A stretch of DNA of 6,045 nucleotides, from NCBI GenBank assembly GCA_903835275.1, contig CAILMK010000553.1:1-6045 (forward strand). The letters are read 5' to 3'. The position numbers were made by a program, and so were the translations under genes. Positions 1-5,872 of the stretch are shown in pieces. This stretch comes from an uncultured bacterium. GTDB lineage: Bacteria > Bacteroidota > Bacteroidia > CAILMK01. How positions within the stretch are numbered: position 1 is the stretch's first letter; each line of letters opens with the position of its first letter. A model generated the notes under the pieces. The model had not been told where the DNA came from, did not search any database, and worked only from the letters and a program-made list of their open reading frames with translations.

Positions 1-116
1 GAATTAATGCCCTCTTTCATTATGGTAAACTGACCCTTTTTCCACTAAAATTCTCGTAGAACCTCATTTTAAATATTTTGGCGTTGTAAATATACCGAAT
101 TTATCAATACCAAATA

Positions 117-151
117 AAAAAGGGCAGAATCTTTACGGTTCTGCCCTTTTT
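117..151. terminator. Rho-independent terminator, possibly bidirectional
   Basis: A perfect inverted repeat: the left arm 117-129 (AAAAAGGGCAGAA) pairs with 139-151 (TTCTGCCCTTTTT) over 13 bp around a 9-nt loop. The GC-rich core GGGCAG/CTGCCC is flanked by A-runs on the left and T-runs on the right, so either strand yields a stem followed by a U-tract. It begins 22 nt past the stop codon of the leftward membrane-protein gene that ends at 173 and most likely terminates it. It could also stop a rightward transcript entering from the left edge. Confidence 0.9.
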
Positions 152-172
152 GAAAATCTGATCTTATACTAT

Positions 173-697
173 TTACCAGGTCACATGACTGTGTTTAGCC
201 TCTTTATTTCTTTTCATAATTTTAAAATTGTTCGGAACCCTGTTTCTTTTGAAAAGTTGAAGGACTGTCAATGCCATTACAACGGAAAATAAAAATACTT
301 CGCTGGCTACTTCAAATCCTATCATTGGCGGTGTAAGGTCACCCCAGTGCGGAATGGCAGAAGCAAGTTGCCCGTGAAAAGTGGCATCCTGCCAGGTAGT
401 TATCATCATAATAAAACCAAAACTTACGGATACAAATGCCGCATACATGTACAAAACACCCATACCCGGAAGATAATCCGTGCGATGATTATGGTCTTGC
501 TTCCGTAGTTCCTTCAATGTTAAATACATTCCGATAAATATGAAAACATAATTCACGAAATGCAGACTTGTATATTTTATCAGGTTAAGATCCCACATCA
601 GCAGGAAATAAGCGATAAGGGCGAGCAGGGTGAGTAAACCATATTTTATGGCGATAGCCCGCATAGAGGTAAATGAAACATTTTCTATCGTTGCCAT
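173..697 (-). CDS. Four-helix integral membrane protein, function unknown
   Basis: The gene encodes 174 residues with four hydrophobic segments at about 16-35, 45-63, 77-100 and 124-147. The connecting loop after helix 2 (KELRKQDHNHR, about 62-72) and the C-terminal tail (about 150-168) are strongly basic. By the positive-inside rule both termini should lie in the cytoplasm. There is no signal peptide, no catalytic motif and no cofactor site that I recognise. Size and helix layout loosely recall the DUF4199 membrane proteins common in Bacteroidota, but this is a resemblance of architecture, not a family assignment. The ATG at 697 is preferred because it leaves a short polar N-terminus (MATIENVSFTS) before helix 1; Met12 is a possible internal alternative. 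No Shine-Dalgarno precedes it, as usual in this phylum. It is divergent from the MGMT-like gene and is followed by a strong hairpin terminator, so it looks monocistronic. Confidence 0.85.
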   Translation of the reverse strand: MATIENVSFTSMRAIAIKYGLLTLLALIAYFLLMWDLNLIKYTSLHFVNYVFIFIGMYLTLKELRKQDHNHRTDYLPGMGVLYMYAAFVSVSFGFIMMITTWQDATFHGQLASAIPHWGDLTPPMIGFEVASEVFLFSVVMALTVLQLFKRNRVPNNFKIMKRNKEAKHSHVTW

Positions 698-791
698 AGC
701 ATTATTATTTATTAGGAAGCTAACATCGCATTAATGAAAATTGTTTCGTATTTTCGTGAACGCTCACTCTTACAAATAATTATAGATCAAA
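698..791. promoter_or_regulatory. Divergent intergenic region between membrane-protein and MGMT-like genes
   Basis: These 94 nt must contain promoters for both flanking genes, because the genes diverge. On the plus strand TATTTTCG (749-756) differs from the Bacteroidota -7 consensus TAnnTTTG at one base, but no TTTG lies 17-23 nt upstream of it. On the minus strand I found no convincing -7 element. An 8-bp palindrome CATTAATG is at 729-736 and could be an operator or chance in AT-rich DNA. The regulatory role is inferred from gene orientation rather than from a clear motif. Confidence 0.4.
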
Positions 792-1271
792 ATGACTTAT
801 TCTAAAAAAAGCTGGGAAGAAAAACTGAACCATGAGCAAGAAGTTAAAATAGAGGACATCCCTGAAAAGTGGGCAAAAAATATTGGACATGGCAAAATGG
901 TTATCCTCACTCCCATGATCATTGATTCATTTATTAAAAAAATTCCGCAGGGAAGAGTAACAACAATCAATCTCATACGTAATCACTTTGCACGGGAGTA
1001 TAATGTGGATATGACATGCCCCATTACCACGGGAATATTTTCATGGATTGCCGCATGGGCTTCCGAGGAAAGAAAAGAAAACGACAGTAAGGATATTACT
1101 CCCTGGTGGCGCGTATTGAAAGAAGGCGGAAAACTAAATCCAAAATATCCGGGAGGAGTAAAACAACATGCAAGCTATCTTGAAAAAGAAGGACAACTGA
1201 TAATGAAAGGCAAATATGACAACTCCTGGAAAGTGAAGGATTATGAGAAACATTTAATGGACATAAAATGA
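792..1271 (+). CDS. MGMT/ATL-fold DNA-binding-domain protein lacking the alkyl-acceptor cysteine
   Basis: This 159-residue protein carries the C-terminal-domain signature of O6-alkylguanine-DNA alkyltransferases. IPQGRVTT (51-58) matches the family's VPxGxVxTY segment, and CPITTG (76-81) lies near the usual helix-turn-helix region. PWWRV (104-108) sits where MGMT has PCHRV, followed by GGKLNPKYPGG (112-122), Q125 and LEKEG (130-134). The nucleophilic Cys is replaced by Trp105, and the neighbouring His by Trp106, so direct dealkylation is not expected. Classical alkyltransferase-like (ATL) proteins also have Trp at the Cys position and flag O6-alkylguanine for nucleotide excision repair; this one departs further by losing the His. 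It resembles the stand-alone 'MGMT family protein' group with an N-terminal KKSWxEKL extension, whose function I do not know. The gene heads a three-gene operon: its TGA overlaps the next ATG (ATGA, 1268-1271). Fold assignment is firm; a repair role is inference. Confidence 0.88.
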   Translation: MTYSKKSWEEKLNHEQEVKIEDIPEKWAKNIGHGKMVILTPMIIDSFIKKIPQGRVTTINLIRNHFAREYNVDMTCPITTGIFSWIAAWASEERKENDSKDITPWWRVLKEGGKLNPKYPGGVKQHASYLEKEGQLIMKGKYDNSWKVKDYEKHLMDIK

Positions 1272-1426
1272 AAATAAACAGGGATTGGCACGAAAAACAC
1301 AGGATGCCGGAAAATGCAACTTTTGAGCAGCGCGTACACTGGCATCTGGAGCATCAAAAAAACTGTAACTGCAGACCCATTCCTGCCAAGCTAAAAGAAG
1401 AAATGAAAAAGAAAGGATTGATATAA
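1268..1426 (+). CDS. Small His/Cys-rich conserved-type protein (52 aa)
   Basis: This short gene encodes 52 residues starting MKINRDWHEKHRMPENATFE. It overlaps the MGMT-like gene by 4 nt (ATGA), and its TAA (1424-1426) directly abuts the ATG of the MFS gene, so coupling on both sides supports that it is real. The centre is unusual: QRVHWHLEHQKNCNCRPIP (21-39) places His24, His26, His29, Cys33 and Cys35 within 12 residues, a plausible metal-binding cluster. The C-terminus is lysine-rich (KLKEEMKKKG, 41-50). It has no signal peptide or membrane segment, so it should be cytoplasmic. From memory, similar short proteins with an RMPxN ... QRxxWHLEHxxxCxCRPIP pattern occur in other bacteria as hypothetical proteins, but I cannot confirm a family name. 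Metal binding is inferred from residue spacing only. Function is unknown. Confidence 0.82.
   Translation: MKINRDWHEKHRMPENATFEQRVHWHLEHQKNCNCRPIPAKLKEEMKKKGLI
1412..1417 (+). promoter_or_regulatory. Shine-Dalgarno-like site for the MFS gene
   Basis: AAAGGA lies 9 nt before the ATG at 1427, inside the end of the 52-codon gene. Most starts in this window lack such a site, so it supports the choice of ATG 1427. It suggests the transporter can be initiated independently as well as by coupling to the abutting stop codon. Confidence 0.4.
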
Positions 1427-2614
1427 ATGAAATTCCTCACACGCACTGTCATTGTTCTCTCACTAGTCAGCCTGTTTACAGATATGGCGAGTGAAATGCT
1501 CTATCCTATTATGCCTGTTTATTTGAAAAGCATTGGTTTTTCTGTATTACTTATAGGAATACTTGAAGGAATGGCGGAAGGGATTTCAGGTTTTAGCAAG
1601 GGGTATTTCGGGAAATTATCTGATTCAGTTGGGAAACGCGCACCCTTTGTACAGTTGGGATACGGGTTAAGTGCGCTCTCAAAACCCATGCTTGCTGTAT
1701 TTACATTTCCACTCTGGGTATTTTTTTCAAGGGCCTTGGACAGGTTAGGGAAAGGCATACGCACCGCACCGCGCGATGCTATATTATCCGCTGAAACCAC
1801 ACCCGGAAACAAAGGCAAGGTATTCGGTTTCCACCGAGGAATGGATACCCTTGGCGCAGTCATAGGGCCATCGCTTGCCTTATTGTATTTATTCCATTAC
1901 CCGGAAAATTACAAACCGCTTTTTCTTATTGCTTTTTTACCGGGAATTGCAGCTGTTGTATGTACACTTATCATCAGAGATAAAAAGGCTGCCTCAGAGG
2001 TAAAATCAAAAAAGCATCCATCTTTCTTTTCATTTATAAAATATTGGAAGGAAAGTTCTCCCACCTACAGAAAAGTAGTTGGCGGTATACTTGTCTTTTC
2101 ACTTTTCAATAGTTCCGATATGTTCCTGTTATTGCAGGCAAAACAAAGTGGCATAAATGATGTACACGTTATCGGGCTTTATATATTCTATAATCTTGTT
2201 TATGCAATTTGCAGTTTACCCGCCGGAATCATTAGTGATAAACTCGGGCTGAAAAATATCTTCACTGTAAGCTTGTTTATTTTCGCTTTTGTTTATTTCG
2301 GATTTGGGATGGGGTCTGGAATTTTTTTCTATACCATGCTCTTTTCATTATATGGTATCTACGCCGCAATGTCCGAAGGAATTTCAAAAGCATGGATCAC
2401 AAATCTTGTTCCCCCCGGGGAATCCGCTACTGCCGTAGGAACCCTTGCCGCTTTTCAAAGTATTTGTGCCATGCTTGCCAGTGCAATTGGCGGTCTTATC
2501 TGGTATAGCTTTGGTGCTGGGTATATGTTCGTGCTTACGGGCATAGTTACTGTATTAGTAGCCATCTATTTTATTTTAGGAAATTTCAAGCCCCTCATTA
2601 AACAATCTTTGTAA
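1427..2614 (+). CDS. Major facilitator superfamily transporter, MJ1317-like
   Basis: This 395-residue protein, a normal MFS length, should have 12 transmembrane helices in two halves linked by a basic cytoplasmic loop around 184-215. Visible marks are SLFTDMASEMLYPIMP (15-30) in helix 1 and motif A GKLSDSVGKR (62-71) after helix 2. The conserved DRLGKGIRTAPRDA block is at 105-118 and FGFHRGMDTLGAVIGP at 133-148. A degenerate second motif A, GIISDKLGLKN (267-277), lies in the C-terminal half. The TDxxSEM, DRxGKGxRTxPRDA and HRxMDTxGAxxGP strings are typical of the MJ1317-like MFS subgroup, whose substrates are mostly uncharacterised and often annotated as drug efflux. It acts in the cytoplasmic membrane; direction and substrate cannot be read from sequence. 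It is the last gene of the trio with the MGMT-like and 52-aa proteins; its ATG directly follows the preceding TAA. No terminator hairpin follows, so some read-through into the receptor gene is possible. Confidence 0.92.
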   Translation: MKFLTRTVIVLSLVSLFTDMASEMLYPIMPVYLKSIGFSVLLIGILEGMAEGISGFSKGYFGKLSDSVGKRAPFVQLGYGLSALSKPMLAVFTFPLWVFFSRALDRLGKGIRTAPRDAILSAETTPGNKGKVFGFHRGMDTLGAVIGPSLALLYLFHYPENYKPLFLIAFLPGIAAVVCTLIIRDKKAASEVKSKKHPSFFSFIKYWKESSPTYRKVVGGILVFSLFNSSDMFLLLQAKQSGINDVHVIGLYIFYNLVYAICSLPAGIISDKLGLKNIFTVSLFIFAFVYFGFGMGSGIFFYTMLFSLYGIYAAMSEGISKAWITNLVPPGESATAVGTLAAFQSICAMLASAIGGLIWYSFGAGYMFVLTGIVTVLVAIYFILGNFKPLIKQSL

Positions 2615-2639
2615 AATTGCCTCTAACGCAATAACTTTG
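2608..2639 (+). promoter_or_regulatory. Bacteroidota-type promoter for the outer membrane receptor gene
   Basis: A -33 element TTTG (2608-2611) and a perfect -7 element TAACTTTG (2632-2639; consensus TAnnTTTG) are separated by 20 nt, within the known 17-23 nt range. The -33 element ends at the base before the MFS stop codon TAA (2612-2614). Initiation about 4-8 nt past the -7 element would fall at about 2643-2647, at or just before the ATG at 2647, implying a leaderless or near-leaderless mRNA. A small inverted repeat ATTGC-N7-GCAAT (2616-2632) fills the spacer and could be an operator or chance. Confidence 0.72.
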
Positions 2640-2646
2640 CCGCTTT

Positions 2647-5136
2647 ATGCAGAAAATAATCACACTTACTACATTCCTATCCACGTTCTTTTTACTGCCG
2701 TTTATTGTCAACGGACAACAATCTGCCGGACCTGCAGGAACCGGCAAAATCTCAGGGATTTTAAAAGATGGAAGCTCATCAGAATCAGTGAGCTATGGCC
2801 TTGTTTCCCTATTGAGAGTTAAGGATTCCAGCAATGCCGGAGGCAAATTATCTGATGATGACGGAAAATTTCTAATCGATGGCATCAATGAAGGCACTTA
2901 TATACTGAGAATAAAGGCAATAGGTTATACCATTAAGTATATATATCCAGTGACTATCAAATCTGATATACCAGCAATAATGCTTGGCGTTATCAAACTT
3001 GAAACAAGCAGCAAGGTACTACATGAGGTTACTGTAACCGGCGAAAAAGAGGTTTTCCAGAACAGCCTGGATAAAAAAGTGTTTAATGTGGATAAAAGTA
3101 TTGTAAGTCAGGGTGGATCAGCTTCCGATGTACTCAATCAGGTACCATCCGTAAGTGTGGACATCGACGGCAATATAAGCATGAGAGGCAGCGGGAATAT
3201 TACCGTCCTGATTGATGGCAAGCCTTCAAGTATTACAGGCACCAGTCGAGCCGCAATTCTGGACCAGATTCCTGCCAGCACTATTGAAAGCATAGAACTT
3301 ATTACAAGTCCTTCCGCCAAATATGATCCTGACGGAATGGGGGGAATTATTAATATTGTTCTTAAAAAGAACAGGGCTCCGGGATTCAACGGTAATATTG
3401 CTGTATCTGCCGGTGACATGAATAAGTATAACGTAAGTACAAACCTTAGTTTGCGAACAAGGAAATTTAATATCAGTGGAACATATTCTTATAGGTATAA
3501 TGATCGTTGGGGAAATGGCTACAGTGATCGCAATACAAAGGTGAGCACCGACACAGGAATCCTTATACAGAATACCACTCTCAATACCATTAACCTGTCT
3601 CACATGGGGAAGATTGCTATTGATTATGACATCAATGATAAAAACACTTTAAGCATTGGCAGCGTTTTTAACTATAATACCAGCAATCATCCTGAAAACA
3701 ACCTTTATGGATTTTATAATGGTGATAGCATTTTTAAAAGCGCCTATCAAAGAAATGCTGTTGAAACCAACAAAAGCCATAGTCTGGATGTGACCATGGA
3801 TTATAAAAAGACCTTTACAAAACCCCAGGAACAATGGACGGTTAACCTTGCCTATTCAGGCTCCATGGGCATTGATGGCAATACAATTTCCCAAAGCAAT
3901 TATAGTGAAGGTGGTTATCCAATATCCGGACAGTTACCACTCCTGCAATCAAACAATGATAATACAAGCAACCAGATCATTACCCTACAAACAGATTTCG
4001 CCTTGCCATTATCCGAACAATCAAAACTTGAGTTTGGATTAAAGGGTGTATTACGCAATGTGGATAATAATTTCCATGCCGATAGTTTGAATCGAAGTAT
4101 GTCCCAATATGTTAATGATTCAATACTTACCAATCATTTTATCTATAAGGAAAATGTATATTCAACTTACCTGATGTATTCGCAAACTGTTAAAAATTTC
4201 AGCGTTCAGGCAGGTAGCAGATTTGAAGAGTCATTTATCAATTCCCAGTTGGTGAATTCAAATAAATCCTATCCAAGCAATTATTTTAATGCTTATCCCA
4301 GCTTGCATCTTTCAGAAAAATTAGCGAGTGACCAGGAAGTGATGTTTAGCTATAGCCGCAGGGTGAACAGGCCAAGTTTCCAGTCATTAAGTCCATTTAC
4401 AGATTATTCTGACCCGTTAAACCCACGAATCGGTAATCCCTTGCTAAAACCCGAGTATGTAAATAACTACGAGATCGGATATTCCAAAAGCTGGACCATG
4501 ACTTCCTTTACGGCATCAGCCTATTACAAGGATATCAGAGGCATAAATAAAATGCTGCGGACACTGGATCCTAACGATGCAAATATAGTGATCACCACAT
4601 GGGAAAACCTCAGCAATGGTATTTCTTATGGTTTTGAATTAATTGGCAGGACGACCCTGGCAAAATGGTGGAATATAACCATGAGTGCAAATGCGTACCG
4701 TACCATATTGAATAATGCAGGCGGCGATGCCGCGGATATGAGTGCATCAAACTATAGCGGTGTGGGTAAATACACATCCAACATGACGCTGTGGAAAGGA
4801 ATTCAATTTCAAATATCCGGGAACTACAACGGTCCTTCCATTTTCCCAGGCGGACATATAGCAGGTATCTATTATATGGATGCTGGATTACGTAAGGATT
4901 TTCTTAAAGGGAAACTGGTTGCGAGCCTGAACGGAAATGATATTTTCAACCAAAGAAGGTATATTATCTATTCCTCAGGCGATGGTTTTGTACAGTTTAC
5001 AAACCGTAAGCGTGAGTCAAGGGTTGCCATGGCAACAATTTCCTACAAATTCGGGAAAGCTGATATAGGCAGTAAAAAGAAAGACAAAAACAATCCTGAC
5101 AATAAAAACGAAAATGGAGGCGGCGAAGAGTATTGA
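2647..5136 (+). CDS. TonB-dependent-receptor-like outer membrane beta-barrel protein
   Basis: This 829-residue protein begins with a signal peptide (1-23; hydrophobic LSTFFLLPFIVNG, then QQ), which fixes the ATG at 2647. A carboxypeptidase-regulatory-like beta-sandwich follows at about 32-120 (GKISGILKDG, then DDDGKFLIDGINEGTYILRI and AIGY). LHEVTVTGEKE (125-135) is the usual link into the plug and a possible TonB-contact region. The plug spans about 140-242, with SASDVLNQVPSVSVDIDGNI, VLIDGKPSS, IPASTIESIELITSPSAKYDPDG and GGIINIVLKK. The rest, about 248-805, is rich in alternating aromatic/polar strands, as in the outer-membrane beta-barrel family common in Bacteroidota (PF14905 type). After the last strand-like segment (MATISYKFGK) comes a polar tail of about 25 residues. 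Such proteins sit in the outer membrane and usually import or bind a ligand energised by TonB. No SusD-like lipoprotein, sensor or enzyme gene adjoins it, so the ligand cannot be guessed. It has its own promoter. Confidence 0.93.
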   Translation: MQKIITLTTFLSTFFLLPFIVNGQQSAGPAGTGKISGILKDGSSSESVSYGLVSLLRVKDSSNAGGKLSDDDGKFLIDGINEGTYILRIKAIGYTIKYIYPVTIKSDIPAIMLGVIKLETSSKVLHEVTVTGEKEVFQNSLDKKVFNVDKSIVSQGGSASDVLNQVPSVSVDIDGNISMRGSGNITVLIDGKPSSITGTSRAAILDQIPASTIESIELITSPSAKYDPDGMGGIINIVLKKNRAPGFNGNIAVSAGDMNKYNVSTNLSLRTRKFNISGTYSYRYNDRWGNGYSDRNTKVSTDTGILIQNTTLNTINLSHMGKIAIDYDINDKNTLSIGSVFNYNTSNHPENNLYGFYNGDSIFKSAYQRNAVETNKSHSLDVTMDYKKTFTKPQEQWTVNLAYSGSMGIDGNTISQSNYSEGGYPISGQLPLLQSNNDNTSNQIITLQTDFALPLSEQSKLEFGLKGVLRNVDNNFHADSLNRSMSQYVNDSILTNHFIYKENVYSTYLMYSQTVKNFSVQAGSRFEESFINSQLVNSNKSYPSNYFNAYPSLHLSEKLASDQEVMFSYSRRVNRPSFQSLSPFTDYSDPLNPRIGNPLLKPEYVNNYEIGYSKSWTMTSFTASAYYKDIRGINKMLRTLDPNDANIVITTWENLSNGISYGFELIGRTTLAKWWNITMSANAYRTILNNAGGDAADMSASNYSGVGKYTSNMTLWKGIQFQISGNYNGPSIFPGGHIAGIYYMDAGLRKDFLKGKLVASLNGNDIFNQRRYIIYSSGDGFVQFTNRKRESRVAMATISYKFGKADIGSKKKDKNNPDNKNENGGGEEY

Positions 5137-5138
5137 TT

Positions 5139-5639
5139 TTAATGCCTTTTCCGCATGAGCTTCGCAATCGCGGGACCTCTCGCAGCCATAACTGCTCCAT
5201 AAATTATGGCATAGCGAAGGACCAGCCAGGGCCAGCTTTCATTCACAAATGCCATAGGGTGCTTTCCAAGGAAATACGGGATCACCATCCAGACAATAAT
5301 ATCAAGAACTGCGGTTAATAATATCCAGAATATTACCAGTCCAACGGCCTCTGCCTTGATCCTGAGTACGTGTTGAACATTGAGTTTTAAGAAATAATCG
5401 CGTCCAAAGGCATACCATAAGGGTAAAGCCAGTATCCACCTGAAAGTCATCGAGTAAGCAAATGCTGTACTTGTCACATTAAATACTTTGCTAACCGGCT
5501 GGTCATCAGGGATAATATCACTCGCCTCCAGTATTTTCATCACAATCCCTGAAGCAACAAAAACAATCAGATACGTAAAGAACCATTGCCAGAATGCCCG
5601 GGAAGGGTGGCTAACCAATGTTTGAAATAATTTAATCAT
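5139..5639 (-). CDS. Four-helix integral membrane protein, function unknown
   Basis: The gene encodes 166 residues with hydrophobic segments at about 17-36, 58-78, 96-121 and 135-153. The short N-terminus (MIKLFQTLVSHPSRAF) and the tail (KLMRKRH) are basic, suggesting both ends are cytoplasmic. Helix 3 contains an acidic residue (Asp113) and is preceded by Glu97; otherwise no motif stands out. I do not recognise the family. The ATG at 5639 gives a complete first helix and no in-frame alternative is better. Its stop lies 2 nt from the stop of the convergent receptor gene, with no terminator hairpin between. It is divergent from the mutase gene across 233 nt. The helix pattern differs from that of the other four-helix protein in this window, and I see no sequence similarity between them. 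Confidence 0.82.
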   Translation of the reverse strand: MIKLFQTLVSHPSRAFWQWFFTYLIVFVASGIVMKILEASDIIPDDQPVSKVFNVTSTAFAYSMTFRWILALPLWYAFGRDYFLKLNVQHVLRIKAEAVGLVIFWILLTAVLDIIVWMVIPYFLGKHPMAFVNESWPWLVLRYAIIYGAVMAARGPAIAKLMRKRH

Positions 5640-5872
5640 TTAGAAAAACAAAATACTTGTTAACAACAACTTAAACATTGGTTTATTTGCCGCAATACTA
5701 CGCCATTTGCATTAATTGAATGTACCCTTAATGCGATTTTTCGATGAACACTTAATTTTTTTGATGAAATGTCAATATTTGATGATCTGTAATTTGAATA
5801 GACTTACCCATTTGGGAAGCAGGATTATACATCAGAATCGCGTAAATTTGCAGCTTTATTGTAAAGCTATAC
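5640..5872. promoter_or_regulatory. Divergent intergenic region upstream of the mutase gene
   Basis: This 233-nt non-coding stretch lies between two outward-pointing genes. On the plus strand it holds a perfect -7 element TAAATTTG (5843-5850), but the nearest TTTG upstream (5811-5814) is 28 nt away, too far for a standard -33 box. It also holds an inverted repeat GCATTAA-N12-TTAATGC (5709-5734) and three short direct repeats: TTCGATGA at 5740, TTTGATGA at 5760 and TTTGATGA at 5778. A dyad sits next to the start codon. On the minus strand TATTTTGT near 5660 is a poor match to a -7 element for the leftward gene. A reading frame on the plus strand through this region has no coding character. Confidence 0.5.
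5852..5868 (+). repeat. 7-bp perfect dyad / 5'-UTR hairpin before the mutase start codon
   Basis: AGCTTTA (5852-5858), a TTG loop, then TAAAGCT (5862-5868) form a perfect inverted repeat. It starts 2 nt after the -7 element TAAATTTG and ends 4 nt before the ATG at 5873. Its position covers the expected transcription start and the ribosome landing site, so it could act as a repressor operator or as a small mRNA hairpin. The stem is AU-rich and short, so function is inference. Confidence 0.45.

Noticed and set aside
1..59. Possible gene ends at the left edge: a plus-strand frame from 3 ending at TAG 57-59 (…GKLTLFPLKFS), or a minus-strand start at ATG 20-18 (MKEGIN…) with a weak TATATTTA -7-like box around 87-94 on the minus strand.
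   Set aside because: Too few codons to judge coding character, and the two readings compete. The minus-strand option fits the terminator at 117-151 followed by a new promoter, but its TTTG/-7 spacing is only 16 nt and the -7 match is imperfect.
749..756. TATTTTCG as the -7 box of the MGMT-like operon.
   Set aside because: One mismatch to consensus and no TTTG/TTG at the right distance upstream; kept only as a remark in the intergenic entry.
1519..1863. Minus-strand reading frame of 114 codons inside the MFS gene.
   Set aside because: Antisense shadow of a strongly conserved transporter sequence; no family features of its own.
2409..2422. Palindrome TTCCCC-CC-GGGGAA inside the MFS gene.
   Set aside because: It lies in coding sequence for a VPPGES turn and is explained by codon content; no regulatory context.
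3138..3603. Minus-strand reading frames opposite the receptor plug region.
   Set aside because: Shadows of the receptor coding sequence, which has clear domain motifs in its own frame.
5123..5165. GCGAAG (5123-5128) and CTTCGC (5160-5165) as a possible terminator at the convergent junction.
   Set aside because: Only 6 bp with a 31-nt loop and no T-run after the stem on either strand.
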